Below are positions 30,918-43,142 of a stretch of 64,000 bases of DNA, one piece after another; positions within the stretch are counted from its first letter, which is position 1, and each line of letters opens with the position of its first letter. The DNA comes from Sipunculus nudus. Lineage: Eukaryota; Annelida; Sipuncula; Golfingiida; Sipunculidae. Below the pieces are notes generated by a model. That model had not been told where the DNA came from. It saw only the letters and a list, made by a program, of their open reading frames with translations, and did no database searches. Location of the stretch: NCBI GenBank assembly GCA_026874595.1, contig CM049306.1:4972019-5036018 (forward strand). Direction: 5' to 3'. The position numbers and the translations under genes were made by a program.

Positions 30918-32860
30918 AAACAAAGAACCCATGGGTCACGGCACCCAGCTTAAGTTTGAAATTTTTGCAAATGCAAAATATGAACTAGATGTGTCGGAAC
31001 GACACGAATGCCCCCACCTGGGGCAAATTAGAAACATTTGTTAAATTTTGTAAAATTTTTTAAGTTCAGGAAGTGTTGTATGGTCAAAAGTAGGTCAACA
31101 AGGGCAAAATGCAAACTCGATCTGTAAAGGGTCATTATCAAGCAACACACCAAAAATCAGGCCAGTATCTGCAGGCATTGTGAAAAAAAGTCCATATATG
31201 TGCATTATTCATGAAAATTTCTGTCTTTCATGAAATTTTCTATGTTCAGGATCTGTCATATGGTGAAAAATAGGTTAACTGGGACGAAACGCGAACTTGA
31301 TCTGTAAGTGGTCATTATGCACCCACAGACCAAACATTAGGCCAGTATCTGTAAGCATTGTATTGCGAAACTAGAATATTAGCAAAAGTTGATAATCATT
31401 TATAAATTTAAATTGGAGAGGTATGTACCATGTTTCATAACAATCCACCAAATGCTTCCTGAGAAATAAGCTCCAAAGTTTTTTTCTATACTAAGCTCTG
31501 TGACCTTGAAAAGTAGGTCAAGATCACCCATCTTTGAACTTGACCAAGATTTTGTAAATATAATGCAATAGCACTGAAGAAATGAAGTTCCTGTGTTGAA
31601 TACCTTTGGAGATATCCTGCACAAAAGGCCAAAATTGAAAAAATCCGATAAAATTTCATTAAATATTCAGAAATTGCAGGTGGCGCCACCAAAATTGTGC
31701 AGCACTTCAGTCCCAATGATCATAGTAAGTTTTGTGAAAATCCACACAATGGTTCCTGGATATAAACTTCTGAGTGTTTTTCTATAATCAGCTCTAAAAT
31801 GTAGAAAAATGGGTCAAGGTCACCCATCTTCGAACTTGACCGAGATTTTATCGATATACATCTTCACTGATGAAATAAAATTCCAACGGTGAATCCTTTT
31901 AGAGATATCCCGCTCACAAGGTAAAAGTTAACAGCTCGGAACGGACAGACGGACGGACAGACACCAGACAGACAGATGGACAGACGGACAGCTTGGGTGA
32001 CAACAATAGCCCATCAGCCTATGAGCTGAGGGCTAAAAATGGCTGTACATGTGTATCTGTCATGAAAATTTCTATTTTTCATGGATTTTTCTAAGTTTAT
32101 GAGACGTAAAACGGTCAAAAGTAGGTCAACCGGGACGAAACGCGAACTCGATCTGTAACTGGTGATTATCTGCCCACACACCAAAAATCAGGCCAATATC
32201 TGCAGGCATTGCGAAAAAAAATCCATACATGTGTATTTGTCATGAAAATTTCTATTTTTCATGAAATTTTCTAAGTTTAGGAGCCGTAAAACGGTCAAAA
32301 GTAGGTCAACCGGAACAAACGCGAACTCGATCTGTAACTGGTCATTATCTGCCCACACACCAAAAATCAGGCCAATATCTGCAGGCATTGCGAAAAAAAG
32401 TTCATACATGTGTATTTGTCATGAAAATTTCTATTTTTCATGAAATTTTCTAAGTTTAGGAGCCGTAAAACGGTCAAAAATAGGTCAACCGGGACGAAAG
32501 GCGAACTCGATCTGTAACTGGTCATTATCTGCCCACACACCAAAAATCAGGCCAATATCTGCAAGCAATGCGAAAAAAAGTACGTACATGTGTATTTGTC
32601 ATGAAAATTTCTATTTTTCATGAAATTTTCTAAGTTTAGGAGCCGTAAAACGGTCAAAAGTAGGTCAACCGGGACGAAAGGCGAACTCGATCTGTAACTG
32701 GTCATTATCTGCCCACAAACCAAAAATAAGGCCAATATCTGCAGGCATTGCGAAAAAAAATCCGTACAACTGTTTGATTTCGGAATGACGGAATGACAGA
32801 ATGACGGACATGGGTAAAACTATATGCCCCGGCCACTTTGTGGCGGGGGCATAAAAATAT
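30918..32860. mobile_element. Tandem-core element, probably nested copies (pearl-like)
   Basis: It follows a copy of the AACAAAGAACCCATGGGTCA-type end. GAATGCCCCCACC at about 31006 is mirrored by GGCGGGGGCATA at about 32842. The core is the 180-bp array (31060-31370 diverged, 32034-32780 well conserved). Within it a second block (about 31370-32035) carries CAAGGTCACCCATCTT phrases and ends in its own (GGAC)n tract and GAGCTGAGGGCTAAAAATG tail. Structure is inferred from symmetry; exact ends are uncertain. Confidence 0.5.
32034..32780. repeat. 180-bp tandem repeat, four conserved copies
   Basis: The phrase GGTCAACCGGGACGAAA recurs at about 32127, 32307, 32486 and 32666, a period of 179-180 bp. 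Units include TTTCATGAAATTTTCTAAGTT, with a small palindrome, and CGTAAAACGGTCAAAA. Copies differ by only a few bases, so the array is young or homogenised. Confidence 0.88.
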
Positions 32861-34484
32861 TCTATTGTAATGTTTTTCATTTATATAAGCATATGAGAAG
32901 CTAAGAGGAAAGGGGCCCTCCTACTTGGTTATAGTAAAGTTCTAAATATATGATTGCAAACTAATTTTTTTTATTTAAAAGTGTTATAAATTTGTAATAA
33001 AAAAACTGAAAATATAAGTTAAAATATTAGAATTCTAAGTTGCATTCATCATATATCCAGATTGTAGCTCATATTAGATCATATATTATGCATACACATA
33101 TATTTTATTATTTTTAAATCAAATGTTTAAACTGAATTTAAAAGAAATTAATGCCACAACATGGCATTTACAAGATTATTCCTTGAATCCCTATTAAAAA
33201 GTTTAGCACAATGGAGTTTTCAGTACATGCTTAATTTTATTCACCGAAATAAAATAAAAGATTCAGTAAATTTGATAAAATAAAAATATCTTTTCAAATA
33301 ATGTATACACACTGTTGGTTGAATGAGGGACAAACAATACCATTATGCTAATTACAATCTCATCCATAATTAAGTACTGGAATTAATAGTCAATTTCACA
33401 CCTGGTGAAGTTTTACTCTTCTGAAGTAAAGCATTACTTATCTGATGAACATCCACACTTTCATAGCAATACATCACTTTGTGGACACAATTAAATGTGC
33501 ACTTTAATCACTGTAACCCTGGTGGTACAATACAAAATCTAAAATGTAGCATAGCCAATAATAAAATAAAATACAGAAAATTATAACATTCATTTAGTTT
33601 ATGCATGAGCTGGGGGGGGGGGGGGGTGAGTGCAGGGCAGAGGGGAAGCCTGCTAGTAGTGGCCAAGCTGAGCTAAGACAAGCTGCCTGGGGTGGGTTAC
33701 ATAATGCAAGTGAAAGCTGTACTACTAGGTGGGTTAGATGTAAACAACACTTGACATGGTGTATGAAAACTTGAATAAAAGCTACTCTTTTCAAACAATT
33801 CCTTTGAAATTTCAGATTTTAAAAGATTAAATCCTTATGTATTTATGCTGTGAAAATTAAATCAACAGTGCTTACAGAGAAAAAATGTGCCATTGCCAAA
33901 GTTGTACAAAATTTAAGGTATTGATTTTTTATTTATGCTTATAACTTGAAAAATTTGCAAAATTCAGAACTAATTTTGGGTAAACAATTGAATCTTGATT
34001 AAATAAAGTTATATTCCTGAAAAAAAGTCTCCAGCTTCAGCAAAACTCATGTTAAGTGAGCAAATATATTACCTGATTTTTTAAAAATTGCATTATATTT
34101 GGGCCCATAACTTCAAAATAATACCCAATACTGACCTAATTTTTAGTATGTGCACAGAAAATGTATGGAAGAATATGAATATTAAATATGATCAAAAACA
34201 GATCAGTGGTTTTGATATTAGGCAGCCTTGAAGTGTAAGAATGGCTTTTTCATGGAAAACAGAGGTTTTTCCTTGTTATTTCGAAGGAACGAAGTCCTAA
34301 TGACCCAATTTTCGGTATGGTAGGAGATTTTGGGGACATCTAATGGTATGCAGAATTTTGAAATTGTAGGTCTAACGGTTTTAAAACGTGCCCTGTTAAC
34401 GGACGGAGGGCCGGACGCAGTCAAAGGACCAAGACTATAGCTCAGCTGACTAAAAGTCATCTTTTAGTCAGCTGAGCTAAAAAG

Positions 34485-34920
34485 CTATGCAAGATGTATA
34501 CACATGCAAAATTTCAGGTCAATAAGTCCAACCAATGCAGAGATATGAGTGTTTTTATCCCAAGGCAGATGAACAGATGGACGCTGTGCAGAAATCTAAG
34601 AAAATGCAGTTAGAAAAAAAATAAACAAATGATGACTGATGACTAATTATTTGCAACAAGGCCTACAGGCCTAATGCAAACCTGTGCAAAGTTTAGGAGT
34701 ATGAATGGAGGTTTATTTTTAAAATTTAATATTGATCCTCCTAAGTCCTGCATATCTACCTTAGTCATTATGATTTCAGCAAAATGGACGTTTCTGAACT
34801 GCAAGTTTCAGACAAGGACATTTTAAAACCAGAATATGGGTAGTCAACAAGCCACTATGTGTATCCGCAGAAATCAGAGTGGGACAGGTGAAGTGAGGCA
34901 TGGATTAAGTGGCAAGGGGA
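34485..34920. repeat. Repeat fragments, no gene
   Basis: Fragments of the 280-bp family (GAACAGATGGACGCTGTGCA at about 34570) and a phrase shared with 18230 and 7205 (AAGGCCTACAGGCCTAATG, itself a short palindrome). No coding potential seen. Confidence 0.5.
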
Positions 34921-36260
34921 ATAGAGCGTGGTGTGTTGCATATTAGCATGGATGTCTGCAGCTTAAACGTGAATGTAGGTGGTGCCACCTGTCATAAAAT
35001 CAAGAAAATTGTCCAGGATGTATAAACCTGCAAAATTTCAGGTGGATAATTCAAACCACTGCTGAGATATGACGGATTTTATCCCAAGGCAGATCAACAG
35101 ATTGATGCTGTGCATAAGTGGTTGCAAGTGGAGCCACCAGTTTTGTCTATGATGAAGAGCTATGTGAGATCTATACACAAGCAAAATTTTGGCCCAATCG
35201 GTCAAACGGTTCCCGAGATATGAGCTTGGATGTCTGCAGAGTAAACGTGAATGTAGGTGGTGCCGTCTTTCATAAAATCAAGAAAATTGTCAAGGAGGTA
35301 TAAACCTGCAAAATTTCAGGTGGATAAGTCAAACCACTGCTGAGATATGAGTGATTTTATCCCAAGGCAGATCAACAGATTGATGCTGTGCAAAAGTGGT
35401 TGCAGGTGGAGCCACCAGTTTTGTCTATGATGAAGAGCTATGTGAGACCTATACACAAGCAAAATTTTGGCCCAATTGGTCAAACGGTTCCCGAGATATG
35501 AGCTTTGATGTCTGCAGAGTAAATGTGAATGTAGGTGGCGCCACCTGTCATAAAATCGAGAAAGCTGTCCAGGATGTATAAACCTGCAAAATTCAGGTGG
35601 ATCAGTCAAACCACTGCTGAGATATGAGTGATTTTATCCAAAGGCAGATGAACAGATGGACGCTGTGCATAAAAGGTTGCAGGTGGCGCCACCAGTTTTG
35701 CCTATGATGAAGAGCTATGTGAGATCTATACACATGCATAATTTTGGCCTAATCAGTAAAACGGTTCCCGAGATATGAGCTTGGATGTCTGCAGAGTAAA
35801 TGTGAATGTAGGTGGCGCCACCTGTCATAAAATCGAGAAAGCTGTCCAGGATGTATAAACCTGCAAAATTTCAGGTGGATAAGTCAAACCACTGCTGAAA
35901 TATGAGTGATTTTATCCAAAGGCAGATCAACAGATGGACGCTGTGCATAAGTGGTTGCAGGTGGCGCCACCAGTTTTGCCTATGATGAAGAGCTATGTAA
36001 GATCTATACACATGCAAAATTTTGGCCCAATCGATCAAACTGTTCCCGAGATATGAGCTTGGATGTCTGCAGAGTAAATGTGAATGTAGGTGGCACCACC
36101 TGTCATAAAATCGAGAAAGCTGTCTAGGATGTATAAACCTGCAAAATTCAGGTGGATAAGTCAAATCACTGCAGAGATATGAGTAATATTATCCGAAGGC
36201 AGATGAACAGATGGACGCTGTGCAAAAATGGTTGTAGGTGGCGCCACCATTTTTAGTGTA
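34920..36260. repeat. 280-bp tandem array, about five copies
   Basis: TGTCTGCAGAGTAAA-type phrases recur at about 34948, 35230, 35511, 35787 and 36066 (periods 276-282 bp). Each unit has two sites of the GGTGGCGCCACC type about 130 bp apart, a TTCCCGAGATATGAGC phrase and a GACGCTGTGCA phrase. Short ORFs of 60-97 codons appear on both strands because the units lack stops, but reading frame is not maintained across copies. Confidence 0.88.
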
Positions 36261-36559
36261 GGTTATAGAGCTATCAAAGGGCTACATTTGTATCAATTTT
36301 ATTTCCTGATCGGTCAAACGGTTCCCGAGATATGAGGGTTTATGAGTGGAAACAGACCCACAAATGGACACTGGATAGAGAGGAAAGGTCAGAGGTCAAT
36401 GCAAATTGGTTAGGCACCAGTTCACATGTGACCCGATAATAGGTGTAAGTTTGGGAAAAATCGGTCCATTAGTCTCCAAGGAGCTCTCTGGAAACGAACG
36501 CCGCCGCGGCGGAGGAACTCGGTCAAAAACATAGTATCCTCAAAACTTCGTTTTGGTGG

Positions 36560-38608
36560 ATACAAAAATACAGGCGGCTCCACCAGTCTGCAGAAACTAA
36601 TAAAAACACTTAATGGTCAATATCCATGCAAAAAATCATGGTGATCTCTGCATTAGTTGTTCAGATACTTCAGTTTTTGTATCAAATTGTCCATTATTCT
36701 GAGGGATAATTTCGGAGTCCTATAGCTTGAAGGATATGGGTAACAGAGACCTAATTTCAAGTTTCCACAGGCACCTTTCATGGGCCTCCTTGCATGACAA
36801 GAATGAAGATTCTAGGTCCAGTTGTTGCGATTTGTACCCTGTTGACAGATAACCACATCTTTAAAGGTCTCAAAAAAAAGAAAAAAATTCGTAAAAATTT
36901 GAAAAAAAATAGAGGTGGCACACCCAGTCTGCAGAAACTGATGGAACAGCTCATGATCAATATGTATGCCGAAAATCATGACCATCAGTGTTGTAGTTAT
37001 TGAAATACTGCAGTTTTTGTATCAAATTTTCCATTATTCTTGGGGGGGGGGGGGTATTTTGGACCCATACAGCTTAAAGAATATGGGTAACAGAGACCTA
37101 ATTTCAAGTTTCCATGGAGACTTTTCATGGGTCTCCCTGTGTGTCAAGAATGGAGATTCTTGGTCCAGTTTTTATGATTTGTGCCCTGTTAACAGATGTT
37201 CATATCTTTAAAGGTCTCAAAAATACAGAAAAATTTCGTAAAAAAACGAACAAATACAGGTGGTGCCACCAGTCTGCAGAAACTTATGAAACACTCCATG
37301 ATCAATATCCATGCAAACAAATATGGTTATCTCTGCATTAGTTGTTCAGCTTTTGTATCAAATTTTCCATTATTCTGAGCTGTACTTTGGAGTGCCATAG
37401 CTCAAAGGATATGGGTAACAGAGACCAAATTTCAGGTTTCCATGGAGACTTATCATGGGTCTCCCTGTGTGTCAAGAACAAAGATTCTAGGTCCAGTCGT
37501 TACGATTTGTACCCTGTTGACAGATAACTACATCCTTAAAGGTCTCAAAAATGGAGAAAACAATTCGTGAACATTGAAAAATACAGGTGGCGCCACCAGT
37601 CTGCACAAACTGATGAAACATCTCATGATCAATATGTATGTCGAAAATCATGACCATCAGTGATGTAGTTAATGAGATATTGAAGTTTTTGTATGAAATT
37701 TTTGACTATTCTGGGGGGTAATTTTTGGCCCCATAGCTCGAAGGATATGGGTAACAGAGACCTAATTTCTGGTTTCCATGGAGACTTTTCATAGGTCTCT
37801 CAGTGTGTCGAAAATGAAGATTCTAGGTCCAGTCGTTACGATTTGTGCCACGCTAACAGATGACAGCATCCTCAAAGGTCTCAAAAATAGAGGAAAAAAT
37901 CGTAAAAAATCATACAGTACAGGTGGCGCCACCAGTCTGCAGGAACTGATCGAACATCTCAAGATCAATATGTATGCCAAAAATGAAGACCATCAGTGAT
38001 GTAGTTACTGAAATATTGAAGTTTTTGTATGAAATTTTTTACTATTCTGGGGGGTACTTTGGGGCCCCATAGCTCAAAGGATATGGGTAACAGAGACCTA
38101 ATCTCTGGTTTCCAAGGAGATTTTTCATGGACCTCTCAGTGTGTCAAGAATTAAGATTCTAAGTCCAGTCTTTATGATTTGTGCCTTGTTAACAGATGTT
38201 CACATTTTTAGAGGTCTCAAAAATAGAGAAAAAAATTCGTAAAAAATAAAAAAATACAGGTGGCGCCACCAGTCTGCAGGAAGTGATGTAACATCTCATG
38301 ATCAATATGTATGCCAAAAATCATGACCATCAGTCAAGTAGTTAATGAGATATTGAAGTTTTTGTATGAAATTTTTGACTTTTCTGGGGGGTACTTTGGG
38401 GCCACATAGCTCGAAGGATATGGGTAACAGAGACCTAATTTCTGGTTTCCAAGGAGATTTTTTATGGACCTCTCAGAATCCCAAGTTACAAGGTTCTAGG
38501 TCCAGCGGTTACGATTTGTGCCTGGTTAACGGACGGACAGACGGACAGACGGACGACGGACAAAGAGTGATCGCTATAGCTCAGATGACTTTCAGTCAGC
38601 TGAGCTAA
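36560..38608 (+). mobile_element. 340-bp tandem-core element ending in (ACGG)n and hairpin (pearl-like)
   Basis: About six core copies carry ATGGGTAACAGAGACCTAAT at about 36735, 37084, 37410, 37747, 38081 and 38418 (periods 326-349 bp). Each also has a GGTGGCGCCACCAGTCTGCA block and a G-run (for example GGGGGGGGGGGG at about 37042). The array ends in (GGAC/AGAC)n, then ATAGCTCAGATGACTTTCAG and TCAGCTGAGCTAA. Tandem core plus ACGG microsatellite plus hairpin end resembles the bivalve pearl family, which has been linked to Helitron-like elements. Confidence 0.7.
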
Positions 38609-38682
38609 TGATACAAACACAATTTTTTCTCTTTTTTTTATGTAATTTTAAAGTGAATTTATAAGGAAATTTTAATTTCCAG

Positions 38683-38925
38683 GGTGGTGAACAGACAATT
38701 CCCAAGAGTCATGAGAACATGGCCCTCATGTCCTCAGTACTAGACACAATCTCCAAGGATCACCTGTCAGTGACACAAATATACACTTTTCACAGGATTA
38801 TCTCCATGTCTGTGGCATCCACCAAGCATTCTAAGCATGTTCAGGAGCATCCAATTATTTATTTTAAACAAACTGTGATGAACTGTCATCTATCAAGGGT
38901 TAGAGTTGGTACTCTCGTCTAAGTC
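38683..38925 (+). CDS. Candidate coding exon, unknown protein
   Basis: After a TTTAATTTCCAG acceptor (AG at 38681-38682) the plus strand is open for 80 codons to a TAA at about 38923. The peptide begins GGEQTIPKSHENMALMSSVL, and its composition (SKDHLSVTQIYTFHRIISMS, KHVQEHPIIYFKQ) is protein-like rather than low complexity. The stretch is not part of any dispersed repeat seen in the window. No clear donor precedes the stop, so it would be a terminal exon or use a weak donor such as AGG/GTTAGA. I do not recognise the family. It could be chance or an unrecognised transposon fragment. Confidence 0.35.
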
Positions 38926-39860
38926 ACATGCACTAACTGAATCTGCCAAACAGTTTTGCAGATACTATGTTTTCAGCCCATCGCCACATAGGTTTCTGGA
39001 GGATTCCTCCGTAACCACTGGAAGAAATGTTATGAAACTTGGAATTATGATCACATGTGAACTGCTGCGCCCTCATTTTGGGTTGACCTCTTGACCTTTC
39101 GTCTCTGCACAGTGTCTGTTTTCACTCATAAACCCACATTTCTTGAGACTCATTTGACAAATTGGTTTAAACTAAAAATTGCAAATTTTTGCACAGTCTC
39201 AATCTGTTTGTCTGCCTTTGGTTGAAATCACTCATATCTCAGCAGTGGTTGGGAGTTATCCACCTGAAACTTTGCATGTTTATACATCTTGGAAAGATTT
39301 CTAGTTAATATGACAGATGATGCCATCTACAATCACGTTTACACTGCAGACATCAACGCTTATATCTTAGGACTGGTTTGACTGGTCGGCCTGAATTTTT
39401 TTAACATGTACAGATCTTACATAGATATTTATCATAAACAACACTGGTTGCACCACCTGCAACTATTTTTGCATGATGTCTATCTGTTTGTCTGTCTGAG
39501 GTTAAAAATCTCTCACATCTTGGCAATAGTTTGACTGATTCGCCTAAAATTTAGCATGTGTATACTTCCTAGATAGCTTTTTTGTTCAAATGACAGGTGG
39601 AGCAACCTACAATCATGTTTACACGGCAAACATCCATGCTAATATGCAACATCTCACTCTATTTCCTCTTACCACTCAATCCATGCCTCACTTCACATGT
39701 ACCACCGTGATCTGGGCAGATACAGTACACGTAGTTGCTTGTCATCTGCCCGACAAGCAACTACCCTTATTCTGGTTTTGGTGTACTTAATTTTGTGATT
39801 TCATACTCAAAGAATGGATGCCAGGGTCATGCAGGATTTCCCAAAATCCTGGTACAAGTA
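38926..39860. repeat. Inverted 280-bp-family fragments and other repeats
   Basis: From about 39170 to 39650 the sequence is a diverged reverse-orientation match to the 280-bp family (CACTCATATCTCAGCAGTGG, GCATGTTTATACATCTTGG). No gene seen. Confidence 0.55.
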
Positions 39861-40064
39861 TTCATGGGCAACCAGAGTCATTAACCACAGGCAGTAACTA
39901 TTTTAAAAAAGAGATGTCACCACCTTAAAGGCACATGAAACCCCCAACATAACAACCTTAAAAGTGGTGAAAACAGAAGAGAGAGAGAGAGAGAGAGAGA
40001 GAGGGTTGAGCAACAACTCTGGTGTTGTAAGAAGTGAGGATGTGATGGAAAACCAAGCACTTAC

Positions 40065-40125
40065 TTTCTCCATCTGGCAGAGGGGAGCTGGCAGGTGTGG
40101 AAGCTTATCCATAATGACCTTATCA
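40065..40125 (-). CDS. Candidate short coding exon, unknown protein
   Basis: On the minus strand a TGACTGCAG acceptor is followed by 61 bases and a perfect GTAAGT donor after GAGAAA. Reading from the second base gives 20 codons, DKVIMDKLPHLPAPLCQMEK, open throughout. It is a non-repetitive spot between a (GA)n tract (39977-40002) and dispersed repeats. The donor is strong but the polypyrimidine tract is poor. It could belong to the same minus-strand gene as the candidate exon near 42.6 kb. Family unknown. Confidence 0.3.
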
Positions 40126-40393
40126 CTGCAGTCAATCAGTCACATGCTCTCATCATCTACTAAAAAGCAGATATGGCTTATCTTAAATACTGACAAAACA
40201 AAAAGCTCATAAATCATCTACATAAATGATCCCATGAGTTCATATTCTGAACCCTTACTGAATGAAAAATAAATGCATTGGTCGACCATCTCATAATCTA
40301 TGTGTTGTTGAGCCTGAAAACTTGTGTCAATGCAGGGGACCCAAAAACTCCCACCAAACAGGTTAAGATTACACACTTACTTAACAATGCTTA

Positions 40394-42267
40394 AACAAGG
40401 GACCTATGGGTCACTGTGCTCAGCTGACGTTAACCTTGAAGGTAAAAATCTAAATTAATATCTAATGGAGATAAAGTGTAAGAGGAAGAGGTAATAAAGG
40501 CCATGGTTGGTTTATATGATTGGTTTGTATTGATGAGCAAGAAATTGTTGCAAAAAATATTTTGTGACCTGACCATGTGTTTCCTAATGTTGAAACTGAA
40601 GCATGTGAGCAGTTTGTGAACAAATGATCTGTACTATTACCATGATCATTAATTGTTTTTTCCATTAACTGTTGACATTTCAGTAGTTTACACATTTGTT
40701 CAATTGAATCTATTTTTTTGTATAATATATATTATTAAATATATATGTATTTTTTTATGAAATGTATACAGTTTAAATATAGCTAATTAACAACATAAAA
40801 CAGGGCAAACAAAGCCTGATCTCAAATTCTGCTGAGGCAGGAAAATAATGAACAAATGTTTGTATTAAATCCTGATTTTTTTATCACATCAATTATTTTC
40901 TAATTTAAGTTTATATTTCTATACATTTCCAATTTAACATATATATATCTGAATATAAAAGTTGATTCATAATTCTCAATTGCATCATCATAAATATCAA
41001 TCTTGTCAGATAACACCACATCATGCATACAAATGTTTATTTATTTTTTACCACAAAAATATATCTTTTAAATCTGCAAAACAATAAATATCTAAAAATA
41101 ATACTTGATTTAGATTTCACTTTTTTAATTGTGTCTTTATTTATCCATAATGTGCTTCATATTTTATAATAATTTAAGCATACTGATGGGTTCATTTATA
41201 TTTGTTAAAATCATTTAAAAGAAAACTGATTTCTTTAAAAATGCTACATTACACAACATTGCATCTTCTGGATTACACCTTGAATTATTTTTTTCAAGGA
41301 AAGTTTTTGCATATCGGAGTGGAAACAGCATTACAATTAAGGAGATACAGTGAAAACAATAACAATTACTGCATAACACTTGGTGGGTTGGGTTTGTGTG
41401 TGGGGGGGGGGGGGATAGGGGTGGTGAGAATAACTGTACACCTGTCACAGCAGGGGATCTCCCCGAGTGACTGTAACAAATCAGAAACCCTGGCATAGCT
41501 GACTTCCAGTGACCTGGAGTGGGACCCTGCATCTGTAATTAAAGCAAGTGACTACAGAAAAAAAATCAATAATAATTTAATTTTCAAGCTTTTATTTTCA
41601 AATTTCAGATTTAGACAAACTAAATATTTATGTTTACATGCTGTGAAAATTAAATCAATGGTGCTTACAGGAAAAAAACGTGCCATGGTCAAAGTTGGGC
41701 AAAATTTAAGGTACTGATTTTTTTTTTATGCTAATAACTTAAAAAAATTACAAAATTCAGATCTAATTTTGGGTAAACAATTGAATCTTAATTAAACATA
41801 GTTATATACTTGAGAAAATAGACTCTAGTTTCAAAATTTTTCATGTTAAGTGAGTTATTATTTTTCCTGATTTTTTACAAAGTCCATTATGTTTGGGCCC
41901 ATAACTTAAAGAATTTATACTTTACAGACTTAATTTCTGGCATGTACATAGGAACTATATAGAGGAATATTTATGGTAAATATGAGGAAAAACAGATGAG
42001 TGGTTTTGATATTAGGCAGTCCTGAAGTGTGAAAATAGGATTTTAATAAAAAAATTGAGGTTTTTCCTTAATTTCTCAAAGGAACGAAGTCGCAAAGACC
42101 CAGTTTTCGGTTTGGTAGGAGATCTTGGGGACATCTAACATTTTGCTGAATTTTGGATTCCTAGGTCTTACGGTTTCAAAACGTGCCACATCTACGGACG
42201 GACGGACGGACGGATGATGGACCACGACTATAGCTCAGATGACTTATAGTCAGCTGAGCTAAAAATG
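40394..42267 (+). repeat. Dispersed element copy E3, about 1.9 kb
   Basis: It begins AACAAGGGACCTATGGGTCA and ends (GGAC)4, then AGTCAGCTGAGCTAAAAATG. It contains an internal G-run (41402-41413) at the position where the other copies also have one. Copies E4 and E5 align along most of its length. No conserved ORF. Confidence 0.75.
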
Positions 42268-43142
42268 CATCAGTAAAGAAAATGGGTCTTCAAGTTAAAT
42301 TAAGAAGATTAAAAGACAAAAACAAAGTAAATTCCTAAAATCAAATGGAAATGACAAGTCTGAATATTCACTTTGATTCCTCACCAAATTTCAACAACAT
42401 TCTGGTCAAACTGGGCCCTGGTAAAAGTTTTCTGATGCAGAGAACTTTTCTGGTCTAAATCAAGCAACAAATTCTCACGGCCAAATCCAGCTGATTTAAT
42501 GTGAGAACACAAAGGTCCTGAAATTGCCTTAGCCACGAAGAATCATGGACATTTCTGAGAAATGTTGACAACAAAAGGACCTGCTGGGTACGTGTTTTCT
42601 CACCTGCTCCCTGTATCCCTGTTAATGCAAGTCTCAGGTAAAGAGCCCATAGAGCAGAACCAAAAATAATCTGATGTGACATAGCTTGGCAATGGCTTCA
42701 GGGGATGGCGACCTTTTTGTGGTCTCAGAGCATGTTTTCAAATATGAGAATCATGGCTCACATCTGATGAGCTTTTAACAGGGCTACAGTGAAAACATTT
42801 TTGAACAGCACAGTTTGCCATTCCATAATTCAATGTAGAGAACTATATTCCTACACTAAAACTGTAACATGACTGTTGTTTGTTAAGTCATATAAAGGAA
42901 ACAAAATTTACAAAAAAAAACCCTCAAAAGTATACAGATACAACATATATAACTCCTTCAACATTACACTCATAAAATAATGAATGTTTCAGGACACTGA
43001 TCACTGCTGCCACTCTGGGTTTTATGGAAAAACAAGAAAGAAAGTATCAAAGCGTTTGAATAAAATATGGAACAAGGCCCACATGCATTAAGAGTGCCTA
43101 ATGCATCCATCATGCCCTGTGGCCTTTTCAGTCGGTCTCATT
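42268..43142. other. Apparently single-copy stretch with a candidate exon
   Basis: Apart from the candidate exon at 42604-42695 nothing is recognised here. Confidence 0.35.
42604..42695 (-). CDS. Candidate coding exon, unknown protein
   Basis: The minus strand reads MSHQIIFGSALWALYLRL followed by ALTGIQGA and then a good GCAG/GTGAGA donor. Acceptor candidates are CTGAAG (exon from 42695) or GCCAAG (exon from 42684); neither has a strong pyrimidine tract. The frame remains open past the donor to 42455. The peptide looks like an amphipathic helical segment of a larger protein. I do not recognise it. Confidence 0.3.

Larger units (their letters stand above)
28777..34484 (+). repeat. Composite dispersed element copy E2, interrupted twice
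   Basis: It opens with AACAAGGGACCCATGGGTCA and closes with TTTTAGTCAGCTGAGCTAA. Parts correspond to E1: 30414-30915 to 19065-19560, and 32935-34480 to 21465-24030. It is split by the 1.53-kb transposon at 28885-30413 and by a tandem-core element at about 30918-32860. Without these the copy would be about 2.2 kb. Confidence 0.6.

Noticed and set aside
34920-36260. Sixty- to ninety-seven-codon ORFs repeated along the 280-bp array
   Set aside because: The periods (276-282 bp) are not all multiples of three and the frames are not kept from unit to unit; they reflect repeat sequence lacking stops.
32030-38600. Regular direct repeats as a CRISPR array
   Set aside because: Periods are 180-350 bp with full-length similarity, not short repeats with unique spacers, and the genome is eukaryotic.
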